64,000 bases of DNA from Pseudomonas beijingensis (GCF_030687295.1 NZ_CP117425.1:4096001-4160000), one strand, 5' to 3'; shown: positions 30,201 to 37,997, numbered from the stretch's first letter. A program made the numbers and translations. The notes: a model not told the origin generated them from the letters alone.

Positions 30201-32378
30201 CACTTGGTGTACCCCCTCAGCGGCCGTGGCAGACTGCCGCTGCACGACTGGCGCGGCAGCCTGGAGCAGCGTCTTGAGCGGCTCTATCCCAGCCATGGAG
30301 GGGAGCGTCTCATGCAGCTACAGGCAAACCTGACGGAACAGGCCGGGCACCAAGGCATCAGCCTGGGCGAATTGGTCACCCAGTTGGAAAACGAATGGAC
30401 CACGCTGGACGATGGGCTGCGCCAGTGGGTGGACCATGAGGGTTTCCACCACCCTAACGAACAGCAGTACGACCGTGAGACCCTGCTTGGGCAACGCAAT
30501 GCCATCGCCAGTGAATTGCGTCGTGCCTGGCGGAGCGAAGCCGAACCGGGGCTGGAGGGTAGTGAGGTGGCATTACGCTTAGGGGCTTTGGACGTCGGTC
30601 GGTTGCCTCCCATCAGTGCACGTTTCGAGCATGTCCGTTTGGTGGCGCTGAGCCATATGGGCCTTAGCGAGGACCCTTCAGACTTCCTGAGATTGTTCCC
30701 CAACATCGATACGTTGAACCTGCAGGGCAATCATCTCACCACGATTCCGGTGGCGGCAGGTGAGTTACGTTCGCTGGTGGAACTGTCAATGGAAGGCAAT
30801 CCGCTCCATCTGCACGCAAATGTCTTCGCGCCATTGACCGGTGCTGAACCCACTAGAATAGCCGCCCTGGACCTGACGGGGATCAGTAGCGGTCCGCAGA
30901 TGGGAACCAGTGCGGACGTGATTGCAGCCATTGACAGCCTGGCCGCACTGCCGACGTTGCGTGAGGTGGTGTGGGCCGAAAACTTGGATTTCACACCCGA
31001 GCAGCTGCAGGCGCTGACTCGGTTGCCGGACTTGCGGGTGCTGGATCTGTCGCGCTGTGGCCTGCGCCTGGATGATGAGGGCAGTGCATTTCTGCGTACC
31101 GCGGCGGGTTTGCAGGAGCTACGCCTGAACGGAAATAATTGCAGGGACCTACCCGATTTGCCAGAGCTGACGAGCCTGTACGAGCTGGGAGTGGCCAGGA
31201 GCGGGCTCGATCGGGTGCCTCCGCTGGCGTTGGCGGTGCTGGCCAAGCATCCGTCCGCTCTGTACGTCCTCGATCTTCGAGGCAACCGCATCACCACTAT
31301 CCAGGATGACTTGCTGCCCGCGCTCGACCGCTTGCCGGATCGGGGCTCGGTGGCCGTATGGCTCGATGACAATCCATTGCCCAGTCTTCAGATCCAGGGC
31401 CTGCGCGCCATATATCCCGACTCTTTCCAGTACACCGCCGATGATTGGCTCTACTTTTCCTCGGCGCTCAAGAGAGCGCTGGAGGTTGCCCGCGACGATC
31501 CCGGGATGCGAGGTTTCATCGACTGGTTCTCTGTTGGCATCCGCAACACCGATAAGCGGACGCCTGCCGGGTTGTCTTTCGCCGATCGCCAGAGGGCGGC
31601 CGCTGTCTTGCAGCACTACATCGGCTACGAGAACACTCACGACCCGCTGCCGCTGCTGATTGGCGATTTCGATCAGCAACTGCAACAACTGCGCACGCGC
31701 CTGCAAGCCCGTATCCTGGATCGACAAACGCCAGACCTTGCCGAGCTGGAAATGCATTTCCATTTTTTCGAATCGGTGATGCGCGCGCGCCTCGTTCGGG
31801 GAGGCGTGCCCTTTTCAGCGTTTCTGGTCGAGCATTCCGTCTATTGGAACCATGCCCTGACGGAGCGTTACCCCGACCTTGCGCAGCGCCAGCTACACAT
31901 GACCCGTGAGGCATTCATCGACTGGCTCAGCGATGCCCAGGACACCTTCAACAGCAATGACCAGGCTCCGCGCGTGGGAGAAATGGCCTGGCGGCCCTAC
32001 CTGGGGCTGATGTCCCGCGATTGGTCCGAAGGGCTGGCCTTCTGGGATACGCTGGATGACGATCTGGTGGAGGCCTTCAGCGAGCCGGTGAATCCGTCCC
32101 GTTGGCCGCAAGTGATGCTGGACAACCTGGTGCAGCCGGACGCCAGCCTGCCCAGCCCATTGGAGCCCGTCACCCAAGGCGACCGGATCGTCTGGCGCGG
32201 CGTGGGGCTCGAGGCCGTGACGGATGTGGATTGGAGCGCACGCCAGCCGGTGATGCTCAACGAGGACCAACTGCGGCGGACCATGGCGATCTACCGTTCG
32301 GTCAAGAGCCGGGAGGTCGAATCGCTGGTGCGGCGGATCACCATGGGGCTGGTCAATGCATGGTGGCCGGTGCCGTAG
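27279..32378 (+). CDS. Giant dermonecrotic-toxin-family protein with leucine-rich repeats
   Basis: The 1699-residue product starts at ATG 27279 behind an excellent ribosome site (GGAGGT, seven bases). Order: helical N-terminus with DUF6543-like blocks (residues about 1-420), a hydrophobic segment (about 425-490, PFCAPIGMTAAAVGGVRLVYEIF), a central region, then leucine-rich repeats at about 1120-1347 (FPNIDTLNLQGNHLTTIP; LPDLRVLDLSRCGL; LQELRLNGNNCRDLPDLPEL; LYVLDLRGNRI), and a 350-residue C-terminal domain. Related Pseudomonas proteins usually end in a NEL ubiquitin-ligase domain, but here no cysteine occurs after the LRRs, so NEL chemistry is not supported. No signal peptide. Probably a secreted effector. 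The 3' end overlaps the convergent methyltransferase gene by 26 bases. Confidence 0.78.
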   Translation: MSTQDTHIDFIRARLPVWLTRATRARQTRFKVLTRQLQRDSDALNALLSDLPGPYAFTLDRLKTQPEVQDWNRVIGPGTVADAVRRARIRRSSFVTDPSLSVIEAVMRNYPPADAVAGSDFDNKGELFIQGRRGEFSQGGAPSDRATLATPPARFASLCRRMDVGGAYRQLLEQKMPRIADEVPAIAKAYMAYARSQLAYDAYQAKLEGRLDETGERLLAHVGVHLEDRRVAPLACEVKALELLSAPLFSVRLYWGLKGDAQGVRPVVLHMPHDTEAPLKQFPSLQALSAELTERLRKRRYRQGLMHYLPLRLQASLGTALHDQVEWTVTDNLNLFQEIHARITGWREGEWGEDGNQRYIRIPTPKVAWGLKDLREAPWHACYHEWRGHALANASALMVPTRDQDWRALLARLDYWESLVERSLMVAATFFPFCAPIGMTAAAVGGVRLVYEIFEGIQAFNEGHAQEGIEHIFNVLFGVAQGAYLGFVGGAVEPMPVRDGTTRLWNGDVSAFEAQRLPPVEAEQDAWGVWRTEDEAWVRIEDRYFEVQGAQDALNLRLPTGHQGVTPPLEWSRARGWQWAHRNPLQRDNLALLRTFAETPAELDNNALLALQRQVGISEAHLRYLQVQGRPMPAILADALDEARNWQWVRHTIERLRRGEAPEGSHFRIVQTLVDLPGWPKGLTLRYHDGVRLYPVGDIADTRFLWLSKADLEHDAWAARILGNLSMDEQNVLLGQRSFGLRPLERSRLLAGRWAGYLERNASRVNAAMARQVGRDPLAAPVIRTFPNLPESIANELVHEVAGHDRLRLLEGKVAENLGKQCAEALRELRLTRALRALERGEGTVDRDRIVIGLLGNAPRLQGRVHLRVWLRELQDPITVGKDGPLKTIRQEGDKYRPFDETGEELANPMSLEDALLRALSDDARQALGLNIWEADKLRSQLLAQALEDRQGLRPYLSMRRLGSVGSRPQWLNGHLVYPLSGRGRLPLHDWRGSLEQRLERLYPSHGGERLMQLQANLTEQAGHQGISLGELVTQLENEWTTLDDGLRQWVDHEGFHHPNEQQYDRETLLGQRNAIASELRRAWRSEAEPGLEGSEVALRLGALDVGRLPPISARFEHVRLVALSHMGLSEDPSDFLRLFPNIDTLNLQGNHLTTIPVAAGELRSLVELSMEGNPLHLHANVFAPLTGAEPTRIAALDLTGISSGPQMGTSADVIAAIDSLAALPTLREVVWAENLDFTPEQLQALTRLPDLRVLDLSRCGLRLDDEGSAFLRTAAGLQELRLNGNNCRDLPDLPELTSLYELGVARSGLDRVPPLALAVLAKHPSALYVLDLRGNRITTIQDDLLPALDRLPDRGSVAVWLDDNPLPSLQIQGLRAIYPDSFQYTADDWLYFSSALKRALEVARDDPGMRGFIDWFSVGIRNTDKRTPAGLSFADRQRAAAVLQHYIGYENTHDPLPLLIGDFDQQLQQLRTRLQARILDRQTPDLAELEMHFHFFESVMRARLVRGGVPFSAFLVEHSVYWNHALTERYPDLAQRQLHMTREAFIDWLSDAQDTFNSNDQAPRVGEMAWRPYLGLMSRDWSEGLAFWDTLDDDLVEAFSEPVNPSRWPQVMLDNLVQPDASLPSPLEPVTQGDRIVWRGVGLEAVTDVDWSARQPVMLNEDQLRRTMAIYRSVKSREVESLVRRITMGLVNAWWPVP

Positions 32379-33318
32379 GCGCTGTCGCCCTGAAGACCAA
32401 GGCCTTCAGGCCACACGCCGGGTCGATGTCCGGAAATTCCGGCGGATTGTCCAGGCGTGCTTCGAACACCAGCCCGGGCGCTTCGCGGGTGACGCCGTCG
32501 ATGAGGAAATCCGGGCCGGTGGCCGGGTCGTTGCTGCAGGCCAGGACTGTGCCGTGGGCGGTCAGCAGTTCCGGCAGGCGGCGCAACACCCGCTGGTAAT
32601 CCTTGGTCAACAGGAAGCTGCCTTTCTGGAAGGTGGGCGGATCAATGATCACCAGGTCGTACGGGCCGCTGTTGATCACCTTGCCCCAGGACTTGAACAG
32701 GTCGTGGCCGAGGAAGCTCACCTGGCTCAGGTCGTGGTCGTTCAGCCGATGGTTGTCACGGCCGCGGCTCAGGGCCGCTCGGGACATGTCCAGGTTGACC
32801 ACATGCTCCGCGCCGCCGGCAATGGCCGCCACGGAGAAGCCACAGGTGTAGGCGAACAGGTTCAGCACCCGCTTGCCACAGGCGTTGGCCCGCACCCAGT
32901 CGCGACCGTAGCGCATGTCGAGGAACAGGCCATTATTCTGCTTCTTGCCCAGGTCGATCCGGTAGCGCAGGCCGCCTTCGGTCAGGGTCCATTCATCAAT
33001 GGGCTCGCCCACCAACCATTGGGTGAGACTTTGTGGCAGGTAGCGATGCTGCACGGCGAGTGTATGGGCCTTGCTGTGTTGCCAGGCTGGCGATGTCGTC
33101 AGCGCCAGCAGCGTCGCGATCAACCCGTCCAGGTGCGTGGGTTCCGGTTCCTTGAACAGCGAGACCAGCACCACCCCTTGTAACCAGTCGACAGTGACCT
33201 GCTCCAGGCCCGGCCAGCAGCGTCCGCGGCCATGGAGCAGGCGGCGGGTTTCTTCCGGTACCGATGCCAGGGCGGTCAGCAAATGGTCGTGAAGGGTTTG
33301 AAGGGCTACGCAATTCAT
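32353..33318 (-). CDS. RlmI-like class I SAM-dependent methyltransferase
   Basis: The 321-residue protein belongs to the COG1092 group of rRNA cytosine-C5 methyltransferases. Motifs: GLFLDMRYGRDWV, the SAM-binding KRVLNLFAYTCGFSVAAIAGGAEHVVNLDMS (about 148-178), and the catalytic DLVIIDPPTF segment (about 217-226). The N-terminal PUA domain of classical RlmI is not obvious, so the substrate may be rRNA but is uncertain. It ends inside the 3' end of the convergent giant toxin gene. Confidence 0.85.
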   Translation of the reverse strand: MNCVALQTLHDHLLTALASVPEETRRLLHGRGRCWPGLEQVTVDWLQGVVLVSLFKEPEPTHLDGLIATLLALTTSPAWQHSKAHTLAVQHRYLPQSLTQWLVGEPIDEWTLTEGGLRYRIDLGKKQNNGLFLDMRYGRDWVRANACGKRVLNLFAYTCGFSVAAIAGGAEHVVNLDMSRAALSRGRDNHRLNDHDLSQVSFLGHDLFKSWGKVINSGPYDLVIIDPPTFQKGSFLLTKDYQRVLRRLPELLTAHGTVLACSNDPATGPDFLIDGVTREAPGLVFEARLDNPPEFPDIDPACGLKALVFRATAPTAPATMH

Positions 33319-33379
33319 TCAAGCAACGCCAGGGATTCGAAAGGCCGGCATTTTAACCAGCGTTTCAGCAGGTGCAATC

Positions 33380-33508
33380 TGTGGCGAGGGGATTTATCCC
33401 CGCAGGGCTGCGCAGCAGCCCTACCTGCCAACTCGGCGTGTCAGGAAGAATGAGTCTGCTGCATTGGGGCTGCTTCGCAGCCCAGCGGGGATAAATCCCC
33501 TCGCCACA
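33380..33508. repeat. Inverted repeat, second palindrome family
   Basis: Long inverted repeat with outer arms GTGGCGAGGGGATTTATCCC and GGGATAAATCCCCTCGCCAC and inner arms GGGCTGCGCAGCAGCCC / GGGCTGCTTCGCAGCCC. This family differs from the GTGGGAGCGAGC REP; a related element is at 48849-48982. Confidence 0.88.
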
Positions 33509-33517
33509 AAGGCACTA

Positions 33518-34297
33518 CTAACTGCCGCTGGTGGCCAGAATGCTCGCCACCTGTTGTGGCTGGCAATTGAGATAGGCCGAACGCTTGAGCCAACCCGGGT
33601 CCGGGTACCAGGAAAACATGAATTGCCCGCCCTTGAGTTTGTCGATCACCTGGCGCGCCACTTGCGGGCGTACGGCAGGGCAGCCCTGGCTGCGCCCGAT
33701 ACGGCCCTGGCGCACGCTCCACAACGGGTTCACGTAGTCGGCGGCATGGATCACGATCGCCCGATCACGGGCCAGGTCATTGAAGCCCGGCTCCAGGCCA
33801 TCCATGCGCAGTGAATAGCCGTGGGTGCCCTGGTAGCTTTCCTGGGTGCGAAACAGTCCCAGGCTGGATTGATAGCTGCCCAGGCGATTGGAAAATTGCG
33901 TGGCGAAGTTTTCTCCCGAATTCTGACCGTGGGCCACCAAGTCGCGCAATACCAGCTTCTTCTGGCGCAGGTCGAAGATCCACAGGCGCCGGGCCGTGGA
34001 GGGTTGCGAGTAATCGATGACCGCCAAGTGGCGGGCTTGGCCGGCACCATTGGCGACCGCGCATTGCATGGCGCTCAAGGCACTTTTGAGCGCCAGGGGA
34101 TTGAGTTCCGGCGCTGCCTGGGCGAGGCTGTGGTAAAGCGTTTGCGGCTTTGGCTTTTTTTCGGCCAGCGCCGGGCTGCAAATGATGCCAAGGCCCAGCA
34201 TGACCAGGCAGAATCGGCGCAAAAAGCCCGATACAGGCGAAGGGGTTCCAACGTGGTGTTCGTTCGCGGCATCCCGTCCGATTTCGTTTGTCTGCAT
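33518..34297 (-). CDS. Exported YkuD_2-type L,D-transpeptidase-like protein
   Basis: The 259-residue protein has a delayed signal/anchor segment (FLRRFCLVMLGLGIICSPALA, about residues 26-46) and a murein L,D-transpeptidase-like catalytic domain: DLRQKKLVLRDLVAHGQNSG, SSLGLFRTQESYQGTHGYSL, DRAIVIHAADYV with the catalytic His, and GRSQGCPAV with the catalytic Cys. These YkuD_2 proteins act on peptidoglycan in the periplasm. The ATG at 34297 has no clear ribosome site; the frame opens at a TTG at 34321. It is divergent from a second L,D-transpeptidase gene. Confidence 0.85.
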   Translation of the reverse strand: MQTNEIGRDAANEHHVGTPSPVSGFLRRFCLVMLGLGIICSPALAEKKPKPQTLYHSLAQAAPELNPLALKSALSAMQCAVANGAGQARHLAVIDYSQPSTARRLWIFDLRQKKLVLRDLVAHGQNSGENFATQFSNRLGSYQSSLGLFRTQESYQGTHGYSLRMDGLEPGFNDLARDRAIVIHAADYVNPLWSVRQGRIGRSQGCPAVRPQVARQVIDKLKGGQFMFSWYPDPGWLKRSAYLNCQPQQVASILATSGS

Positions 34298-34363
34298 GAT
34301 GGCGGGTCGTACCTGTCGCAAAATTCACCGTCAACGAGACGGCCATGGATTGGAGTAAAGCAG

Positions 34364-35926
34364 TTGTTCAAAAAGTCCGCATGTTACCTGAGCCTTTTAT
34401 TGCTCACTGCGCCATTGGTCGCCACAGCCGAAGACAGCGATCCGGCACTGGTGCAGACCACCCTGGCGCAATGGGTGGTTGCGTGCCCGGACGTCGCGGT
34501 GGGTGCCGACTTTCCGACGTTGCTCGACTTGCAGGCGTTCTATCAGCAAAACGCAGGCCAGGCAGTCTGGGCGGACGACGAACGACGGGCGGCGTTGCAG
34601 GTCCAGTTGCAACAACTGGCCGATGACGGCCTGGATCCGGCCCGCTATAACCTGCCGGTCGAGGGGGCAGTCCAGGCCACTCACTGTGCCGACATCGCCA
34701 TCAGCCAGCGCTACCTGCAAGCCTTGCATGACCTGCGTTTCGGCTACCTGCCTCAAGACCGGCTGGAACCGGTATGGAAGGCCAACCCACCGCCCCAGGA
34801 TCACCCCGCCGTGGTGCTGGCCATCGCCGGACTGGGCCGGCAGAACCTGGCCGACGCTTTTGAACAGGCACGGCCGAACCTGGACCTTTACCGCAACCTG
34901 CGCGGCCTCTATGCCCGGCTGCGGCAACAGCCTCTGGCCGAATGGCAAGCGGTGCCGGGTGGGCCGTTGCTGCAACCGGACAAACAGGACGCCCGCGTCC
35001 CCGCCCTGGCCCAACGACTGTTCAACGAGGGTTACCTGAGTACGCCGCCGCAGGTGAGCGACGAGCATTACAGCCCCATGCTGGTGGCGGCGATGAAGAG
35101 TTTCCAGGCCCAGCATTCGTTGCAGGCCGATGGCGTGGTGGGACCGTGGACCGTCACCGAGCTGAACATCAGCCCGGCCATGCGCCGCGAGCAGTTGCGC
35201 ATCAACCTGGAGCGCATGCGCTGGCTGGCCCAGGACGTGGAGACTGACAGTGTCCTGGTAAACGTGGCAGCGGCGCAGTTGACGGTTTACCAGGGTGGCG
35301 CGCCAGTCTGGCAAACCCGCACCCAGGTGGGGCGTGCGCAACGGCAGACACCGTTGCTCAAATCCCACGTCACCCGGCTGACGCTCAACCCGACCTGGAC
35401 CATTCCGCCGACCATTATGCGCGAAGACAAACTGCCCGAAATCCGCCGTGACCCGGAGTTTCTCGCTCGCCACAACCTGAGGATCCTCGACAGTGATGGC
35501 CTGCCGTTGCTGGCGGAGGATATCGACTGGGAGCACCCGGGCAACCTCATGCTGCGTCAGGATCCAGGTCCGAAGAACCCGTTGGGCAAAATGGCGATCC
35601 GTTTTCCCAACCCGTTTTCGGTGTTCCTGCATGACACACCGAGCCAGTCGTTGTTCAGCAAGGGCCCGCGGGCCTTCAGTTCAGGCTGCGTGCGGATCGA
35701 GCAAGTGATGCACCTGCGTGACCTGCTGGTCAGCCCGGCCGAACGCGCACGCACCGACACCTTGCTGGCCACTGAGTCGACCCATGAATTCAGGCTGGCC
35801 CGACCTATGCCGATCCTGCTGGGGTACTGGACAGTACAAGCGGACAGCCAGGGCCAGGCGGTGTACATCCCGGATATCTATGGGCGTGACGTGACGCTGT
35901 CGGCCGCCCATGGTCGGGCGCTCTGA
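34364..35926 (+). CDS. L,D-transpeptidase, YcbB/LdtD type
   Basis: The 520-residue protein has a signal peptide (FKKSACYLSLLLLTAPLVATA), a catalytic-domain N-terminal part, a peptidoglycan-binding domain (about 215-270: LAQRLFNEGYLS...SFQAQHSLQADGVVGPWT) and a YkuD catalytic domain (about 290-465) ending in HDTPSQSLFSKGPRAFSSGCVRI with the nucleophile C442. This is the architecture of E. coli LdtD (YcbB), which makes 3-3 cross-links. I chose the TTG at 34364 because GGAG lies eight bases before it and the signal peptide begins there; no ATG or GTG is suitably placed, and the upstream open frame is antisense to the neighbouring gene. Confidence 0.85.
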   Translation: MFKKSACYLSLLLLTAPLVATAEDSDPALVQTTLAQWVVACPDVAVGADFPTLLDLQAFYQQNAGQAVWADDERRAALQVQLQQLADDGLDPARYNLPVEGAVQATHCADIAISQRYLQALHDLRFGYLPQDRLEPVWKANPPPQDHPAVVLAIAGLGRQNLADAFEQARPNLDLYRNLRGLYARLRQQPLAEWQAVPGGPLLQPDKQDARVPALAQRLFNEGYLSTPPQVSDEHYSPMLVAAMKSFQAQHSLQADGVVGPWTVTELNISPAMRREQLRINLERMRWLAQDVETDSVLVNVAAAQLTVYQGGAPVWQTRTQVGRAQRQTPLLKSHVTRLTLNPTWTIPPTIMREDKLPEIRRDPEFLARHNLRILDSDGLPLLAEDIDWEHPGNLMLRQDPGPKNPLGKMAIRFPNPFSVFLHDTPSQSLFSKGPRAFSSGCVRIEQVMHLRDLLVSPAERARTDTLLATESTHEFRLARPMPILLGYWTVQADSQGQAVYIPDIYGRDVTLSAAHGRAL

Positions 35927-35956
35927 GCGCTTAGTTCCGAGCGCTTAATTCCGAGC

Positions 35957-36586
35957 TCAGGCGCATACAGTCGCGGGCGCGTGGGTGTTTTCGTCGAGCG
36001 TTGCGAACAAGCGCTGGCCGATAACATCGGCGGCCTGCAAATGTTGTTGCGGATCGGCGGTTTCCGAGTCGAGCAAACGCTGGGAACTCACTACCTGGGC
36101 GCCGCAATAACCGAAAATGCCATGGTCGATTTGCGTGGTCATCGCCTCACCGTAGCCGTGGCGCTGGAAGCTGTCGGCATCGGCGCCACCGACGCCCACC
36201 AAATGGACCCGCAAGTGCCCCAGTTTCTGGATAAACGGCTTGTCGAGGCTGAAATCGAACGCCCAGCTGTTGGAAAACACCCGGTCGATCCAGCCCTTGA
36301 GCAGCGCGGGCATGGACCACCAATAAATCGGATAGACCAGCACCAACGCGTCGGCACGGTCGATTCTGGCTTGCTCGGCCAGCACATCCGCGGGTGGCAA
36401 GGCCTCGCGGTGGTGCACAGCGTGGTCGGCAAAACTGAAGCGTGGCTCGAAGCCTTCGGCAGCCAGGTCGGCGATCTCGAACGTATCGGCAGGGTTGGCG
36501 CGGGTGATGCCCTCGGCGATTTTCCCGGCCAGTCTATGAGTGAGGGAGCGCGGATCGTGGTGAGCCACAACGATGAGTGCATGCAT
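35957..36586 (-). CDS. Flavodoxin-fold NAD(P)H:quinone oxidoreductase
   Basis: The 209-residue protein is an NQO1/MdaB-type flavodoxin-fold reductase: N-terminal ALIVVAHHDPRSLTHRLA for FMN/FAD phosphate binding, then ALVLVYPIYWWSMPALLKGWIDRVF (about 78-102), the hallmark of this family. It reduces quinones or related electrophiles by two electrons in the cytoplasm. ATG 36586 has AAGGAG seven bases upstream. It is divergent from a TetR-family gene, and tandem operators lie between them, so induction by electrophiles or quinones is plausible. Confidence 0.88.
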   Translation of the reverse strand: MHALIVVAHHDPRSLTHRLAGKIAEGITRANPADTFEIADLAAEGFEPRFSFADHAVHHREALPPADVLAEQARIDRADALVLVYPIYWWSMPALLKGWIDRVFSNSWAFDFSLDKPFIQKLGHLRVHLVGVGGADADSFQRHGYGEAMTTQIDHGIFGYCGAQVVSSQRLLDSETADPQQHLQAADVIGQRLFATLDENTHAPATVCA

Positions 36587-36634
36587 GGCGAAACTCCTTC
36601 TGGTCACGAGGTCTTGATGACAGGTATGCTTAAG

Positions 36635-36661
36635 TTACGCTTAGTAAGTTACGGTTGGTAA
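36635..36661. promoter_or_regulatory. Tandem TTAC-N5-GTAA palindromes (TetR operator candidate)
   Basis: Two copies of TTAC-N5-GTAA lie 14 bases apart: TTACGCTTAGTAA at 36635-36647 and TTACGGTTGGTAA at 36649-36661. They sit in the 80-base space between the divergent reductase and TetR genes, as expected for TetR-type autoregulation. Confidence 0.65.
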
Positions 36662-36668
36662 AGTTAGC

Positions 36669-37296
36669 ATGTCAAGCACTGACGCACATTCGCAGCCTGC
36701 ACCTCGTCGTCGTTTATCCCGGCATGACCTGCAGGCAGCGCCAATTGCTCGATGTCGCCTGGCGACTGGTGCGCGAGGAGGGCAGCGACGCCCTGACGCT
36801 GGCCCGATTGGCGGACCAGGCGGGGGTGACCAAGCCCATCGTCTACGACCACTTCATTAGCCGATCCGGGCTGCTGGCAGCGCTTTACCAGGATTTCGAC
36901 GCCCGCCAGACCGCGCTGATGGATGCGGCCCTCGACGCCAGCGACGCCACCCTGCAAAGCCGGGCGGCGGTGATCGCGTCTTCCTACGTCGAGTGCGTGC
37001 TGCTGCAAGGCCGGGAGATTCCCGGGGTGATCGCGGCATTGACCAGTTCGCCGGAGCTGGAGCGCATCAAGCGCGAATACGAGGGTGTTTTTCTCGACAA
37101 GTGTCGCGCGGTACTGGAACCGTTCGCTGGCACGAAGGGCATCACCCAGGCCGGTTTGCGGGCGATGCTGGGGGCGGCGGAAGCACTGTCCAATGCCGCC
37201 GCCACCGGGGAAATCAGCGCTGCCGAGGCGAAGGAAGAGCTGCTGGCCAGTATTGTGGCGATGGTGACCAGGACCGCCGATAACCCTTCAAGCTGA
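36669..37296 (+). pseudogene. TetR-family repressor with apparent frameshift
   Basis: The N-terminus is encoded in one frame from ATG 36669 (MSSTDAHSQPAPRRRLSRHDLQ), then the helix-turn-helix and ligand domain continue in the +1 frame (RQRQLLDVAWRLVREEG, VTKPIVYDHF). Removing one G of the GG pair at 36734-36735 gives a continuous protein reading ...RRLSRHDLQQRQLLDVAW..., as usual in TetR proteins. As written, the 36669 start gives only a 63-residue peptide; the downstream frame opens at TTG 36655 or ATG 36724 without a good ribosome site. Either a recent inactivation or a sequence error. The body (about 190 residues) is otherwise intact to 37296. Confidence 0.75.
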
Positions 37297-37305
37297 CCCA
37301 CCGCC

Positions 37306-37724
37306 ATCGCGAGCAAGCTCGCTCCCACAATGGAATGCTGGCGAGCCCCTCCTGCCATTACCACAATCCCCTGTGGGAGCTGAGCTTGCTCGCGATGACG
37401 TCAGTGCATTCAACATCTGCGCAAGCCGACCCATGGCTATCGCGAGCAAGCTCGGCTCCCACAACTGAACATGCACTCATCACTTACCCTTGTGGGAGCG
37501 AGCTTGCTCGCGATGATGGCGGCACATTCAGCCATCTGCCAACTGACCGACTGATATCCAGAGCAAGCCCCTCCTGATGGCGGACTGCACTTTTATGAAG
37601 CCGCAGGCGCGGTGATCGCACCATCCCAAGGCAGTTGGCGGTGCTTGCGCAGCGGTGGCGGGCGCCGGTTGGCTTGCGGTGACTGAGCTGACGCCTTCGC
37701 GGGCAAGCCCGCTACCACAGGGGA
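37306..37724. repeat. Cluster of REP units
   Basis: Several units lie in the gap between the TetR gene and the nirB leader: 37306-37330, an inverted pair at 37371-37462, a single at 37490-37515, and a variant (GCCTTCGCGGGCAAGCCCGC) at 37693-37722. Nothing gene-like was seen between them. Confidence 0.88.
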
Positions 37725-37870
37725 TTAGCGGTGAATGCTCGATCGTGAATAGGGTGTGGAGGAGGTTTGGCACGCTCGCTGCAAGAGGCTATCCAGACCC
37801 ACCGCGAACACAGTCGAGTGGGCAGCCCCGTCGGTCAACGAAGATCGAGTGCCAGCAGGCCGGGGGATAA

Positions 37871-37958
37871 CGGTAGGTCGGGGCGCAGTCGCCGGGCCGA
37901 TACCGCACAGAACAGGCAAAGACGCCTGGAACCGCAAGGTTTCAGGCGTCTTTTTTTT
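37871..37958 (+). promoter_or_regulatory. nirB leader: hairpin followed by intrinsic terminator (attenuator)
   Basis: A hairpin with arms CGGTA (37871-37875) and TACCG (37901-37905) and an inner CGG..GCG/CGC..CCG stem precedes a very strong Rho-independent terminator: stem AAAGACGCCTG / CAGGCGTCTTT with AACC-gcaa-GGTT at the tip (37918-37953) and eight T's. The terminator sits about 40 bases before the nirB start, so transcription must read through it. In other Pseudomonads and Azotobacter the ANTAR protein NasT antiterminates at such a leader when nitrate or nitrite is present; this is the likely mechanism here by analogy. Confidence 0.8.
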
Positions 37959-37997
37959 GCTTTCAAAATCGTGATGGGCTTTTGTCGGGTGCTTTCT

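Noticed and set aside
31330..32378. NEL ubiquitin-ligase domain at the end of the LRR protein
   Set aside because: No cysteine occurs in the region, and I see none of the NEL active-site motif.
33821..34363. Upstream extension of the LdtD-like gene
   Set aside because: This part of the open frame is antisense to the YkuD_2 gene; the signal peptide begins at 34364.
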